Notes: generated from the letters alone by a model not told the origin. 64,000 nt of DNA from Pseudomonadota bacterium (GCA_021816775.1 JAKAXA010000013.1:1-64000), one strand, 5' to 3'; positions 8,832 through 17,746 are shown, counted from the stretch's first letter. Translations and numbers: made by a program.

Positions 8832-10026
8832 CGCCATGGCCCAGAACGCAATCCCAGGGCGAAGCGGGAAATTCTCCCAGCAGCGACCACTGGCAGCCAC
8901 GCGCAAGTCGTCAGCGCGTCGAAAGTCTCAGGGAGCCGCCGGACGGTCGATCCCGGCGGGCATTCGCACGGCGAGGATGAGTGAGAAGGCCCGAGCGACC
9001 AACTGGGCGCACCTCGATCCGGCCATCCGCCCGATCGCGGCACAGAAGGATCTTGCTCGCGCACGCCACATCCTGAAAGACCTGTACGTGAGCCATCCGC
9101 CCGCGCAGCACGTTGAGCGGCAGATCGAGCAACTGATCCGACTCCCGCGGCGCATCCGCATGCCGGGACTCTTCCTCTGTGGCGAATCGGGCATGGGCAA
9201 GACGCATGTGTTGCGCCGCATCGAACGGCGTCACCCTGAACGGGACGACGCGACGACGAAGCGGCACATCCGCCCCGTGCTCTATGTGCAGGTGCCGGCG
9301 GGGCCCGATCTACGCACGCTGCGGCGCACCGTGATCGATGAGGCCAACATCCCCTTCCTCGATCATCCGTCAAAGCCGCTGCTGCAATCGGTATTGCGCC
9401 GGGGCCTCGCGGCCGCCGGCACCGAGCTCATCGCGCTCGATGAGATCCACAACATCGTGCACACCGAGGGTAAGCAGCGCAGGTGGTTGCTCGACTGGGT
9501 ACGCTGTCTTTCGAATGAGACACAGCGGCCCATCGTGCTCGCAGGCACCGAGGAATTCGAATCGGCCATTCTCTCCGACCCGCAACTCTCGAGCCGATTC
9601 CCGATCGTGCGCCTGGCACGGTGGACGGAAGGTCCGGATCTGGCGGCATTCCTACAGGGTTACGAGCGCGCCTGTCCGCTGCGCCTGGCCTCGCATCTTT
9701 CGGATGGGCCCCTGATGCGCGCGCTGCTCGATGAGACCGAGGGTCTTACCGACACGATCGTCCGCTCGCTTCAGGCCGCAGCGCTGGTGGCCATCCGCGA
9801 GGGGACCGAGCGCATCGTGCCGGAGTATTTGAGCTGGTGGCGAGACCCGCCGCTGCTCGCGTACTACGAGGCAGGAGATGCGGAACAAGAGAGCCTTGCG
9901 TTGGCCAGAGCCTGGCTCAAGGATGAGCGACGTGGCGCACCGTCGCCCTCGGCGCCGGCGGTGCGGCGTTTTCGCAATCGTGCGAGCCTCAGGGCCGAGG
10001 GCGGGCGATGCACCGGCTCGTTGTAG
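8803..10026 (+). CDS. tniB: TniB/TnsC-like AAA+ ATPase
   Basis: Walker A 'LFLCGESGMGKTHVLRR', Walker B 'ELIALDEIHNI'; directly after tniA. Confidence 0.85.
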   Translation: MPCRLKCWSSAMAQNAIPGRSGKFSQQRPLAATRKSSARRKSQGAAGRSIPAGIRTARMSEKARATNWAHLDPAIRPIAAQKDLARARHILKDLYVSHPPAQHVERQIEQLIRLPRRIRMPGLFLCGESGMGKTHVLRRIERRHPERDDATTKRHIRPVLYVQVPAGPDLRTLRRTVIDEANIPFLDHPSKPLLQSVLRRGLAAAGTELIALDEIHNIVHTEGKQRRWLLDWVRCLSNETQRPIVLAGTEEFESAILSDPQLSSRFPIVRLARWTEGPDLAAFLQGYERACPLRLASHLSDGPLMRALLDETEGLTDTIVRSLQAAALVAIREGTERIVPEYLSWWRDPPLLAYYEAGDAEQESLALARAWLKDERRGAPSPSAPAVRRFRNRASLRAEGGRCTGSL

Positions 10027-11351
10027 CACAGGCGCCGCTGCGACCGCGGGCGCGACTCAACTTGGCACCGCGCCTGCATGCCGAGGAAACGTTGTCCTCG
10101 TGGCTCGAGCGTTTCGCAGCCCGCTATGGCATGAGCATCCGGGAGTTGTTCCTCTGGCTCGGCTATCCGGATTTTTTCCAATTCGCTCGCAACCCTTTCG
10201 ATCTGGACGTATTGCAGCCTGCCGACCTGGCCGGAGTGCTCGCCGCCCACACGGGCATCGGCGCGGAAGTGATCGCGGCGCAGGGCATGGATGGGGCGAG
10301 TGCGTTGCCCCCTGAACGTCGGCGTGCGTTTTGTCCCGAGTGCTGGGTGGAGGAGGGTCCTTATCGGCGCTTCGAGTGGGCCCGCGGCTGGTCGCTGGTG
10401 TGTCGTCGCCATCGGCGACTCTTGAGTGAATGGCCGCGGGCCAAGGGATCGTTCGTCCACTGGTCCGAGGAAGCGTGGAGCGTGTTTTATGGCGACACGG
10501 GTGCATGGCGGGACTTACGCCCGTCTTGGCAATGCGAGACTTGGCAGAGAATCTGTGCGCACCTCGGCGTCGAGCCGCGTGCGGAGTTCCTGCGTGCCTG
10601 GCCCTGGCTGCTCGAGCTTTCGCAAGGCCGGCCGAACAGCGGCAGCACGGCGAGACGGTCGGCCCCGAGCAAGTGCGTCCTCAAGGACAGGTATTACCCG
10701 CAGGGCGTGCCGGTCGATGAGCTCACCGTCAAGCAGGACCTGGTTCTCTACGGGATGATCCGGTTCCACGGTTCATCGCTCCTGCAATCACTCGACGGCA
10801 CGACCTCACGGGACGATCTGATGGAAGACACCTTGGGCGGATGGATCTGCAGTGTGCGCACGCCCGCCGCGCCGTATGGGATCCGGCTGTTCGCGGCGAC
10901 GGCAGCACGCCATCTCTGGGTGCGACTCACCCAGGGCCACTGGCGGTGCGCCCGGTACCCAATCCTGGAACAAGTCGTGGAGCACTGCGAGCGCTGGAAC
11001 GATGAGGATTGGTGGCTCGAGCAGCGGCTGCGGACCTGGCCGCCGGCGCTGGCGGCCTCGGGTCGAGAGCTCTTTCGCAGAACGAATCCGTTCGTGATGC
11101 TGCCGCCCTGGGACCGCTGCCGAGAATGTCTGCGGGGCGTTCAGGGAGCGGTCCGGGAGGCACTCACGATCTGCCTGCCCGAGAGCTGGCGATGTATTAT
11201 CTGGGACCCCTCCGTGGTGAGTGAGCTCAATGAACTCATCGCGCGGCTGAGTCGTCCGGCAAGGCGCCGAGCAGATCCGCCGCGGCGCTCGACTGCACGG
11301 CGCCCGATTGATAGTAGCGAAGGAAGGTCGCAAGGCTGCGGTGCCCGGTGA
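10008..11351 (+). CDS. tniQ: TniQ-family target-selection protein
   Basis: 'LHAEETLSSWLERFAARYGMSI', 'FCPECWVEEGPYRRFEWARGWSLVCRRHRRLL' TniQ zinc-binding signature. Confidence 0.85.
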   Translation: MHRLVVAQAPLRPRARLNLAPRLHAEETLSSWLERFAARYGMSIRELFLWLGYPDFFQFARNPFDLDVLQPADLAGVLAAHTGIGAEVIAAQGMDGASALPPERRRAFCPECWVEEGPYRRFEWARGWSLVCRRHRRLLSEWPRAKGSFVHWSEEAWSVFYGDTGAWRDLRPSWQCETWQRICAHLGVEPRAEFLRAWPWLLELSQGRPNSGSTARRSAPSKCVLKDRYYPQGVPVDELTVKQDLVLYGMIRFHGSSLLQSLDGTTSRDDLMEDTLGGWICSVRTPAAPYGIRLFAATAARHLWVRLTQGHWRCARYPILEQVVEHCERWNDEDWWLEQRLRTWPPALAASGRELFRRTNPFVMLPPWDRCRECLRGVQGAVREALTICLPESWRCIIWDPSVVSELNELIARLSRPARRRADPPRRSTARRPIDSSEGRSQGCGAR

Positions 11352-12438
11352 GGGCCATCGCCTCCTTCAAGGGCACGGCCTGCCGGCCGGCCTCCGTGAC
11401 GAATCCCGAACGCAGCGAATGCGCTCCGAAGTCGCCTTCGAGCTTCGCGAGCGCCGCCCGACGCTTGACGATGAGCCATACGGCCTGACCCGAGAGCCGC
11501 CCGCCCGGGCGGGTCTTGTGGAGCCGCCGGAAGATCGGCCCTGAGGTCACCCCGGAGGCGCTGAGCCAGGCGGTGAGCGCCGCGGCGGCCGCGCCGACGA
11601 TGGGTTTGACGGCATCCGCTTGGCTCCCGGTGCCCGTTTGGTCGGTCTTCGAATGCGCCATGCGATAGAGATACGTTCGGTCGTCGACTTTCTCGAGGTG
11701 TTCCATCAGGGCTCCGGCGACCTCCGAGCGCCGGCGGCCGCCGGAGGCGAAGGCGAAGAGGAGGAGGGCCCGATCGCGAATGCCCTTGACCCCGTCGGTA
11801 CACGTCGCGAGAAGCGCCGCGAGCGGATCGCGGGTCAAGGCGGTCTTGGCTTGCGGCCGCACCCCACGGGTCGCGTGGCCCCGGCGAATACGCCGCACGA
11901 CCTCCTGCACCGCCGGATCGCGCACCGGATTGGGGAGCTCGCGCAGTTGGTGGGCTTTGGAGAGCACCGCGAGGCGGTGCATCACCGTGGCGAGCGCCGG
12001 AGCGCCCCGTTTGGCCTTGAATCCGCCCGCGACGAGCGCCGCATCGATCGCCGCGGGCAAATCGTGCACCAACGTGCCCCCTGCGGGGCTGGCGATCGCC
12101 GAATCGCCGCCCGCAGGGCTGCGCAGCACGTGATCGACGAGGAACTGCAGCACCACGGGCACCGGCACGGGGAGGGCAAGGGCCGCGTGATAGCGCAGCT
12201 GAAACCACGCCGCCCAGTAGCGGAGCGCGCTCGCGTAGCTGCGCACGGTGTTCGTCGATTCGCCTTCCTTCAGCAGCGCCACAACCGAGGCTTGCGTCTC
12301 GGCGTGCAGCACTTGCGGGTCGAGGGCCTCCACGGTCGCGTGCAGCACGAGGCTCGTGGGCCCCGCGGTGCCTCCCGCAGGGGGAGTGCCCCTGGCCGGG
12401 GCGGTTGCACGGCGGCGTCGTTGTGTCATACTTCTCAC
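11236..12438 (-). CDS. Tyrosine recombinase (candidate cointegrate resolvase, TnpS-like role)
   Basis: 'IRDRALLLFAFASGGRRRSEVAGA', 'AHSLRSGFVTEAGRQ', 'TGHRSLATFLRYYQSGAV' catalytic R-H-R-H-Y region intact. Confidence 0.85.
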   Translation of the reverse strand: MRSMTQRRRRATAPARGTPPAGGTAGPTSLVLHATVEALDPQVLHAETQASVVALLKEGESTNTVRSYASALRYWAAWFQLRYHAALALPVPVPVVLQFLVDHVLRSPAGGDSAIASPAGGTLVHDLPAAIDAALVAGGFKAKRGAPALATVMHRLAVLSKAHQLRELPNPVRDPAVQEVVRRIRRGHATRGVRPQAKTALTRDPLAALLATCTDGVKGIRDRALLLFAFASGGRRRSEVAGALMEHLEKVDDRTYLYRMAHSKTDQTGTGSQADAVKPIVGAAAAALTAWLSASGVTSGPIFRRLHKTRPGGRLSGQAVWLIVKRRAALAKLEGDFGAHSLRSGFVTEAGRQAVPLKEAMALTGHRSLATFLRYYQSGAVQSSAAADLLGALPDDSAAR

Positions 12439-12470
12439 AGAATATGCGAAATATATCGCTTAACTCAAGC

Positions 12471-12505
12471 GTTATTCACGATAACGCTCTCTTATCGTGA
12501 GTAAC
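12471..12505. promoter_or_regulatory. loxP-like tyrosine-recombinase core site: GTTATTCACGATAA-CGCTCTC-TTATCGTGAGTAAC
   Basis: 14-bp inverted arms (12471-12484 / 12492-12505) with one mismatch and a 7-bp asymmetric spacer, between divergent recombinase and KfrA-like genes. Confidence 0.7.
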
Positions 12506-12528
12506 CTGACGACAGGGCAGGGCACCGA

Positions 12529-13593
12529 GTGACCACCGAATCTCCCCCCGAGGGTAAGCCGGCTACCCGGCACCGCTCCGACGCCCCCTATGAGTCCCCG
12601 CTGCCTCCGGCGCGCCGTTCATCGGTCGCGGAGCCGCCGTCGGAGAACGAGGAGAACTCGCCGGAGCGCCTCGCAGCCGGGGCACCGCGGGCGCGGCGCC
12701 TCTCGGCACCCGATGTCTTCGCCGCCGCCGATGCGCTGCTCGTCGAAGGCCACCGGCCCACCATCGATCGGGTCCGGGTCCATCTGGGGCGTGGCTCGCC
12801 CAACACCATCAACGAGCACCTCGACACCTGGTGGCGACAGCTCGGCGCCCGGATCCGGGACCTCCCCGGACAGGAATTCCCGCAGCTGCCCGAGCGCGTG
12901 GCGCACACGTTGCAGCTGCTCTGGAATGAAGCGCTAAAAAGCGCGCACGAGGCGTTGCATGAGGCCGTAACGACACGCGATGAAACGCTTCGGCAGCGGG
13001 AAACGTCGCTGGGGGATCGCGAGCGACAACTGGAGGAGGAGCGACAGGCCCTGGCGGCCCGTGGCTCAGCGCTCGAGGAGAGTCTTGCATTCGCCCGCAC
13101 GCAGCTTGCTGAATCCAATCAGCGCGCCGGCGCCCTCGAGCAGGCCCTGCGCGAACGGGATGAGTCGATCGCGAGCCTGCAGCGGCGGCTCGAGCCGCTC
13201 GAGGCGCAGACCACGACGCTTGCCGAGCGACTTGAAGCCGAGCAGACGGCCCGCCTGGCGGAGCGTGCCAAATTTGATGAGCGCTATGATGCCGCCGAGC
13301 GGCGCTGGCTCACCGAGGTCGACCAGGCGCGCGAGCGACTCAAGACTCATGAAAAGCAAGCTCGTGCAGACGCCGCGGATCGTGCTCGACTGCAAGATGA
13401 GCTGCAGCGCGCGAGGCGCGAAGCACTCGATGCTGTTCACGAACTGAAAACCGCGCACGCGGTGAACGAGGAGCTGCGTGAGCGTATCAAGGCCTTCGCC
13501 GATCGTTCGCAGATGTCCAGCATCCCGCGCCGGAAGTCTAGCCCGTCCCGCCGTGCCCCCTCGGCACGCAAGCGGAAGAACAAGACCGAGTAG
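12529..13593 (+). CDS. KfrA_N-type DNA-binding coiled-coil protein (TnpT-like candidate)
   Basis: 'VFAAADALLVEGHRPTIDRVRVHLGRGSPNTINEHLDTWWRQLG' KfrA N-terminal domain followed by a long coiled coil. Confidence 0.8.
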   Translation: MTTESPPEGKPATRHRSDAPYESPLPPARRSSVAEPPSENEENSPERLAAGAPRARRLSAPDVFAAADALLVEGHRPTIDRVRVHLGRGSPNTINEHLDTWWRQLGARIRDLPGQEFPQLPERVAHTLQLLWNEALKSAHEALHEAVTTRDETLRQRETSLGDRERQLEEERQALAARGSALEESLAFARTQLAESNQRAGALEQALRERDESIASLQRRLEPLEAQTTTLAERLEAEQTARLAERAKFDERYDAAERRWLTEVDQARERLKTHEKQARADAADRARLQDELQRARREALDAVHELKTAHAVNEELRERIKAFADRSQMSSIPRRKSSPSRRAPSARKRKNKTE

Positions 13594-13638
13594 TATTCGA
13601 ATTCCCAAGGTTCCGCGACCGGAGACAGGGGAGGACGC

Positions 13639-14718
13639 ATGCCGACCGCGAAAGAGTTACTTGCAGGACGAACGCTCACCAATGGCTGGAAAGTCACGCA
13701 GAGGGTCACGCACGCGGCCGGTGAGACCGGCGGTCACTTCTCCACCGGCTATCTCGTGCAGTCTCCTTCGGGGAAGCAACATTTTCTGAAGGCGATCGAT
13801 TTCGAAGTGGCCATGCGGGCCCCAGACCCGGCCCGGGCCCTTCAGGCTTTGACCGAGGCATTCAACCTCGAGCGCGACATTCTGAACCTGAGCAAGAGCA
13901 AGCGCATGAGCCATGTCGTCACGGTAATCGAAGACGGCACCGAGAACGTATCCATCCCCGGCACACCGCCAGCCGGTCCACCGCAAACCGTTCAGTACCT
14001 CATTTTTGAGCTCGCGCACGAAAGTCTGCGGCACATGGTCACGGTCTCGAAGCGGCTCCCGATGTCGCAGGCGCTTTCGGCCCTCCACAACATTGCCAAC
14101 GGGCTGCGACAGCTGCACGGTGCGCAGGTCGCCCATCAGGACATGAAACCCTCGAACGCGCTGCGCTTTCCCGACGGGTTATTCAAAGTCTGCGATGTTG
14201 GACGGGCGTCGATGAAGGGGCGAGCGGCGCCGCATGATGGCTTGCATGTTGCAGGCGAGCGCACTTACGCTCCACCGGAGCTGCTATACGGCCAGGTGGA
14301 TCCGGATTTCGTCGTACGTCGGTTAGGCTGCGATGCCTATCTACTGGGGAGCCTCGCCGGTTTTCTGATCACCGGCTTGCCGATGACGGCGATGATCATC
14401 GATGAGCTCGATCCGGCGGCCCGGCCGACGACATGGACCGGTTCCTATGCTGGTGCTCTCGGTCAGGTTCGAGCGGCCTACGCGCGAGCGATCGACCGTG
14501 TGGCGAACGAGATTCCGGCTGATGCACCGTATCGAGACGATCTGCTGGTGTGCATCCGACAGCTCTGCGATCCAGACCCCGCTCTGCGGGGCCACCCGCT
14601 CACTCGGGCAATGCTTGCTGGCGTCGGGAACGTCTATGATCTCGAGCGCTACGTTTCAATCTTCGATCGGCTGTCGTACGAGGCCAAGATCTACGAGCGA
14701 CGCAAGGCCAGTCAATGA
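13639..14718 (+). CDS. Hanks-type Ser/Thr protein kinase
   Basis: 'HFLKAID' (VAIK-type Lys), 'VAHQDMKPSNAL' catalytic loop, 'VCDVGRAS' (DFG variant), 'TYAPPELLYG'. Confidence 0.8.
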   Translation: MPTAKELLAGRTLTNGWKVTQRVTHAAGETGGHFSTGYLVQSPSGKQHFLKAIDFEVAMRAPDPARALQALTEAFNLERDILNLSKSKRMSHVVTVIEDGTENVSIPGTPPAGPPQTVQYLIFELAHESLRHMVTVSKRLPMSQALSALHNIANGLRQLHGAQVAHQDMKPSNALRFPDGLFKVCDVGRASMKGRAAPHDGLHVAGERTYAPPELLYGQVDPDFVVRRLGCDAYLLGSLAGFLITGLPMTAMIIDELDPAARPTTWTGSYAGALGQVRAAYARAIDRVANEIPADAPYRDDLLVCIRQLCDPDPALRGHPLTRAMLAGVGNVYDLERYVSIFDRLSYEAKIYERRKASQ

Positions 14719-16247
14719 GCATCAGTCAGCCAGACGCCAACAGGCGCCTTCTACCGCGATGGCGGCCGTCAGGAGCGACGATATCGGCAGGCGAGCTCGC
14801 GAGTAGCTCTACCGTACAGAAGGACGCCGAGCCAGATGCGCACTTCGAGGAGCGTAAGCTCGAATGGGAACACGAGCATTCCATCGAGGTTGCCGCCGAA
14901 CTGGTTGCCTCAGGCATCGTGCTCGGTCGACTCAATGAAGTCGAGCCTGCGGTGCGGTTGCTAGCGGACAATGCGTCCGATGCCACCCCGAGCATCCGGG
15001 CGGTCGCTCGGCGTGCGCTTGGTGAGCGCCCAACAGGGCCAGCGGAGTCACCGAGACTTCGTCCCGGACGCCTCGATCCGACAGCCATTTACAGCCGAAT
15101 CAGTGCATTGCGTCGACACGTGCATCTGCACCCGCGCGATGCCTACGCATGGGTCGACCTCGCGCGGCTTTACACCATCTTGGGCCAGACGTCGAGCGCC
15201 GATCGGGCGATCCGCATCGCCATCCGCCTCGCACCGGAGGATCGGTTCGTATTGCGATCGGCCGTTCGGTACTTCGTGCACGTCGAGGATCCGCCGGCTG
15301 CACAACGGCTCCTGAACGGCGCGCGCGCAACACGGGTCGATCCCTGGCTCATCGCGGCGGAAATCTCGGTATCGCAGGTCGCCAATCGGCGCAGCCTGAC
15401 GGCATCCATCGGGCAGCGCGGCCTTGACCATTCCCTGTGGGCTCCCCGGAGCAGTTCCGAACTGGCGGGTGCCCTTGGGACTTTGCTTCTTGAGGAGGGT
15501 GCGACGCAGAAGGCGCGGCAATTCTTTCGACGCAGCCTCGAGGATCCGACCGAGAACGCGATTGCCCAAGCTCAGTGGGCGAGTCAACGCACCTCCGGTC
15601 TCGTCGTGCCTGCACTATTGCTCAATCAGCCGACCACGTATGAGGCTCGGGCGCTGCGCGCTCGCCTCGACGGCCGATGGGAGGCTGCGATCTCGAGCAG
15701 CTGGGAGTGGGCGGACTTCGAGCCGACTTCAAGTCGACCCTTAATGATGGGGTCCTATGTCGCAAGCGTGGTGTACGGGGATGGGGCCACCGTACTCGAT
15801 TTCAGCGAACGCGGTCTGAATGCGGAACCACACAATCCGTGTTTACTAAATAACAAAGCGGTTGGACTCGCCTATCTCGGTCGAGTCTCGGAGGCGATAA
15901 CGATTCTCGCCAAAGTCGTGATCGACGCGAGCCCACAGTTCATTCAACCAGCACTTTATGCGACGAGCGGGCTTCTGGCGTTTCGTGCTGGCGACTTCGC
16001 GGCAGGACGGAAACTCTACGAAAGGGCTGCGACTCACCCCTACACCAAACGGGATCGCGATATGCGCGTTCTAGCTCTGTGGCACTTGGCGCTGGAGGAG
16101 GCTCGGGCGCGGACTGACCAGGCCGAGGCTGCCGCTGCGCGCGCGGAGCGCGCTAGCAAGGACACCAAGCTCGCCGAGATAGCGGCACTTCGAAAACGTC
16201 TCGAGGAGGTCAAAAGCGAAGCCCCTGGGTACCAGAGCCGCCATTGA
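14715..16247 (+). CDS. TPR-repeat protein with N-terminal HEAT-like stretch, coupled to kinase
   Basis: ATGA overlap with kinase stop (14715-14718); TPR-like 'DAYAWVDLARLYTILGQTSSADRAIRIAIRLAPED', 'NPCLLNNKAVGLAYLGRVSEAITILAKVV'. Confidence 0.7.
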   Translation: MSISQPDANRRLLPRWRPSGATISAGELASSSTVQKDAEPDAHFEERKLEWEHEHSIEVAAELVASGIVLGRLNEVEPAVRLLADNASDATPSIRAVARRALGERPTGPAESPRLRPGRLDPTAIYSRISALRRHVHLHPRDAYAWVDLARLYTILGQTSSADRAIRIAIRLAPEDRFVLRSAVRYFVHVEDPPAAQRLLNGARATRVDPWLIAAEISVSQVANRRSLTASIGQRGLDHSLWAPRSSSELAGALGTLLLEEGATQKARQFFRRSLEDPTENAIAQAQWASQRTSGLVVPALLLNQPTTYEARALRARLDGRWEAAISSSWEWADFEPTSSRPLMMGSYVASVVYGDGATVLDFSERGLNAEPHNPCLLNNKAVGLAYLGRVSEAITILAKVVIDASPQFIQPALYATSGLLAFRAGDFAAGRKLYERAATHPYTKRDRDMRVLALWHLALEEARARTDQAEAAAARAERASKDTKLAEIAALRKRLEEVKSEAPGYQSRH

Positions 16248-16264
16248 TTAAGTGCACAAATGCA

Positions 16265-16457
16265 AATCATTTGTGTCACCCGGGTCAATAGCGCGAATCA
16301 TGGATGTCACCCGTGAGGACGGTCGGTGACATCAATGATTAGTCTGGCGCCAGCTGATCGCGACCCGCGTCGGGAATTGTGTCACCGGACCGCCAACCCA
16401 TTGATTCGCTGAGCACTATCGGTGACACCAATGAATCGACGGGTGACACGAATAAAC
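16265..16457. repeat. Cluster of six GGTGACA(C/T)nnATGATT-type motifs in both orientations (candidate transposase-binding end repeats)
   Basis: Copies at 16265-16280(-), 16296-16311(-), 16325-16340(+), 16375-16386(-, partial), 16421-16436(+), 16442-16457(+, degenerate 3' half). Confidence 0.65.
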
Positions 16458-16513
16458 CGTCCTCACAGCCCGCGGCGACAACATGTCGGGAGGCTATTCG
16501 CGGTACGCCAATT

Positions 16514-16541
16514 ATTTACCATAATATACATTATGCGCACC
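16514..16541 (-). other. dif: Chromosomal dif (XerCD recombination) site
   Basis: Reverse complement GGTGCGCATAATGTATATTATGGTAAAT matches E. coli dif GGTGCGCATAATGTATATTATGTTAAAT at 27/28 positions. Confidence 0.85.
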
Positions 16542-16856
16542 TATGGGGCGACGTTGACCTCCGGGTCGGGCCGCGCCGTGGCTCCGGGCATCCCGTCACC
16601 GGCCCTACGGGCACTGTAAATTCCAGAAGGCAGCTGCTCCACATCACATTGGCACACAGGGACCGAGGGGGGCCTGGCGCCTCGGAACATTGCGCGCCAG
16701 GAAGACGCGCCGGTGTGGCTCCAATCTGATCATGCCGGAGGAAGCCAGATCCGCTCGCCGATCAAGGGGACACCTGTGACGGAGTGAGAGACTGGAGAGC
16801 GCATAAACTTCACACAGGTGGTCTCGATCGATCGTCACATCGGATGCCACGCCGAG

Positions 16857-17081
16857 CTACTTTTGGGCTTTCAGCTCAACGATGGTCAATCGTCCGTAAC
16901 GATCGCCTTCGAACTGATTGACAGTCCGAATCCGGTCCTTGGGACGGATGTCCCAGATCACTGGGTTCCGGGTGTGATCTGAGGTTGCCCACGTCACGAT
17001 TTCGTCCAGACTCGCCGTCATTGGAAAAAGAACTTCCGTCGCCTGTCCGACGTGCGAGACCAGCGCCACCTCCGTCAGCAT
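16857..17081 (-). CDS. Small hypothetical protein
   Basis: 74 aa ORF, same strand as the downstream TPM genes. Confidence 0.35.
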   Translation of the reverse strand: MLTEVALVSHVGQATEVLFPMTASLDEIVTWATSDHTRNPVIWDIRPKDRIRTVNQFEGDRYGRLTIVELKAQK

Positions 17082-17122
17082 CGACCCTCTCGTCAGGGCT
17101 TCCCTCCGCCTGAGAAACCGAG

Positions 17123-17743
17123 CTACAGTTCGATCAGGCCGTCGGAGAGCACATCAGATGTGCCGGGATCCGGCGGAAAATGCTCGGCCATGGCCTTGCC
17201 GCACGCGCCAATGGCAGCGACGAAGCCATCGACCACGCGTCCGTGGCTCACCTCGTCCACAAACAGATCGATGATCCCCTTCCAATGAGCCTCGCCGAGC
17301 TTCTCATGGATTCCCTTGTCCGCCACGATCTCGACGTAGCGCTCGGCAAGTGAAACGAAAAACAGCACGCCGGAGTGATGTTGCGTGACGTGCACGCCCT
17401 GCAGATAGAACTGTGCCTTTGCAAGACGGCTTGCGCGCGCGCGCTTTACACGCGCTGGAACCAGCATGACGTGCAACCCGGGCACGAACACCAGCAGAGC
17501 AGCCAACACGATGAACGTGAGCAGCTGTATCTGGTAAATATGGATCCATCGGACCGACACATCAAGGACCAGGCAGACCCCTGGTATCAGCAGCGCAGCC
17601 ATGGCCGACCACAACAGCGGTACGAACACGTAGTGATCGCTGGCGTGGGCCACCACCGCGACGAACTCGCCGCTCGTGCTTCTTTCCGCGCTGTGAATCG
17701 CGGCGGTGATTCGAGCTTTGTCTTGCTCCGAGAAGTGGACCAT
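17123..17743 (-). CDS. TPM-domain membrane protein
   Basis: 'ITAAIHSAERSTSGEFVAVV...HHSGVLFFVSLAERYVEIVADKGIHEKLGEAHWKGIID'. Confidence 0.8.
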   Translation of the reverse strand: MVHFSEQDKARITAAIHSAERSTSGEFVAVVAHASDHYVFVPLLWSAMAALLIPGVCLVLDVSVRWIHIYQIQLLTFIVLAALLVFVPGLHVMLVPARVKRARASRLAKAQFYLQGVHVTQHHSGVLFFVSLAERYVEIVADKGIHEKLGEAHWKGIIDLFVDEVSHGRVVDGFVAAIGACGKAMAEHFPPDPGTSDVLSDGLIEL

Positions 17744-17746
17744 GTC

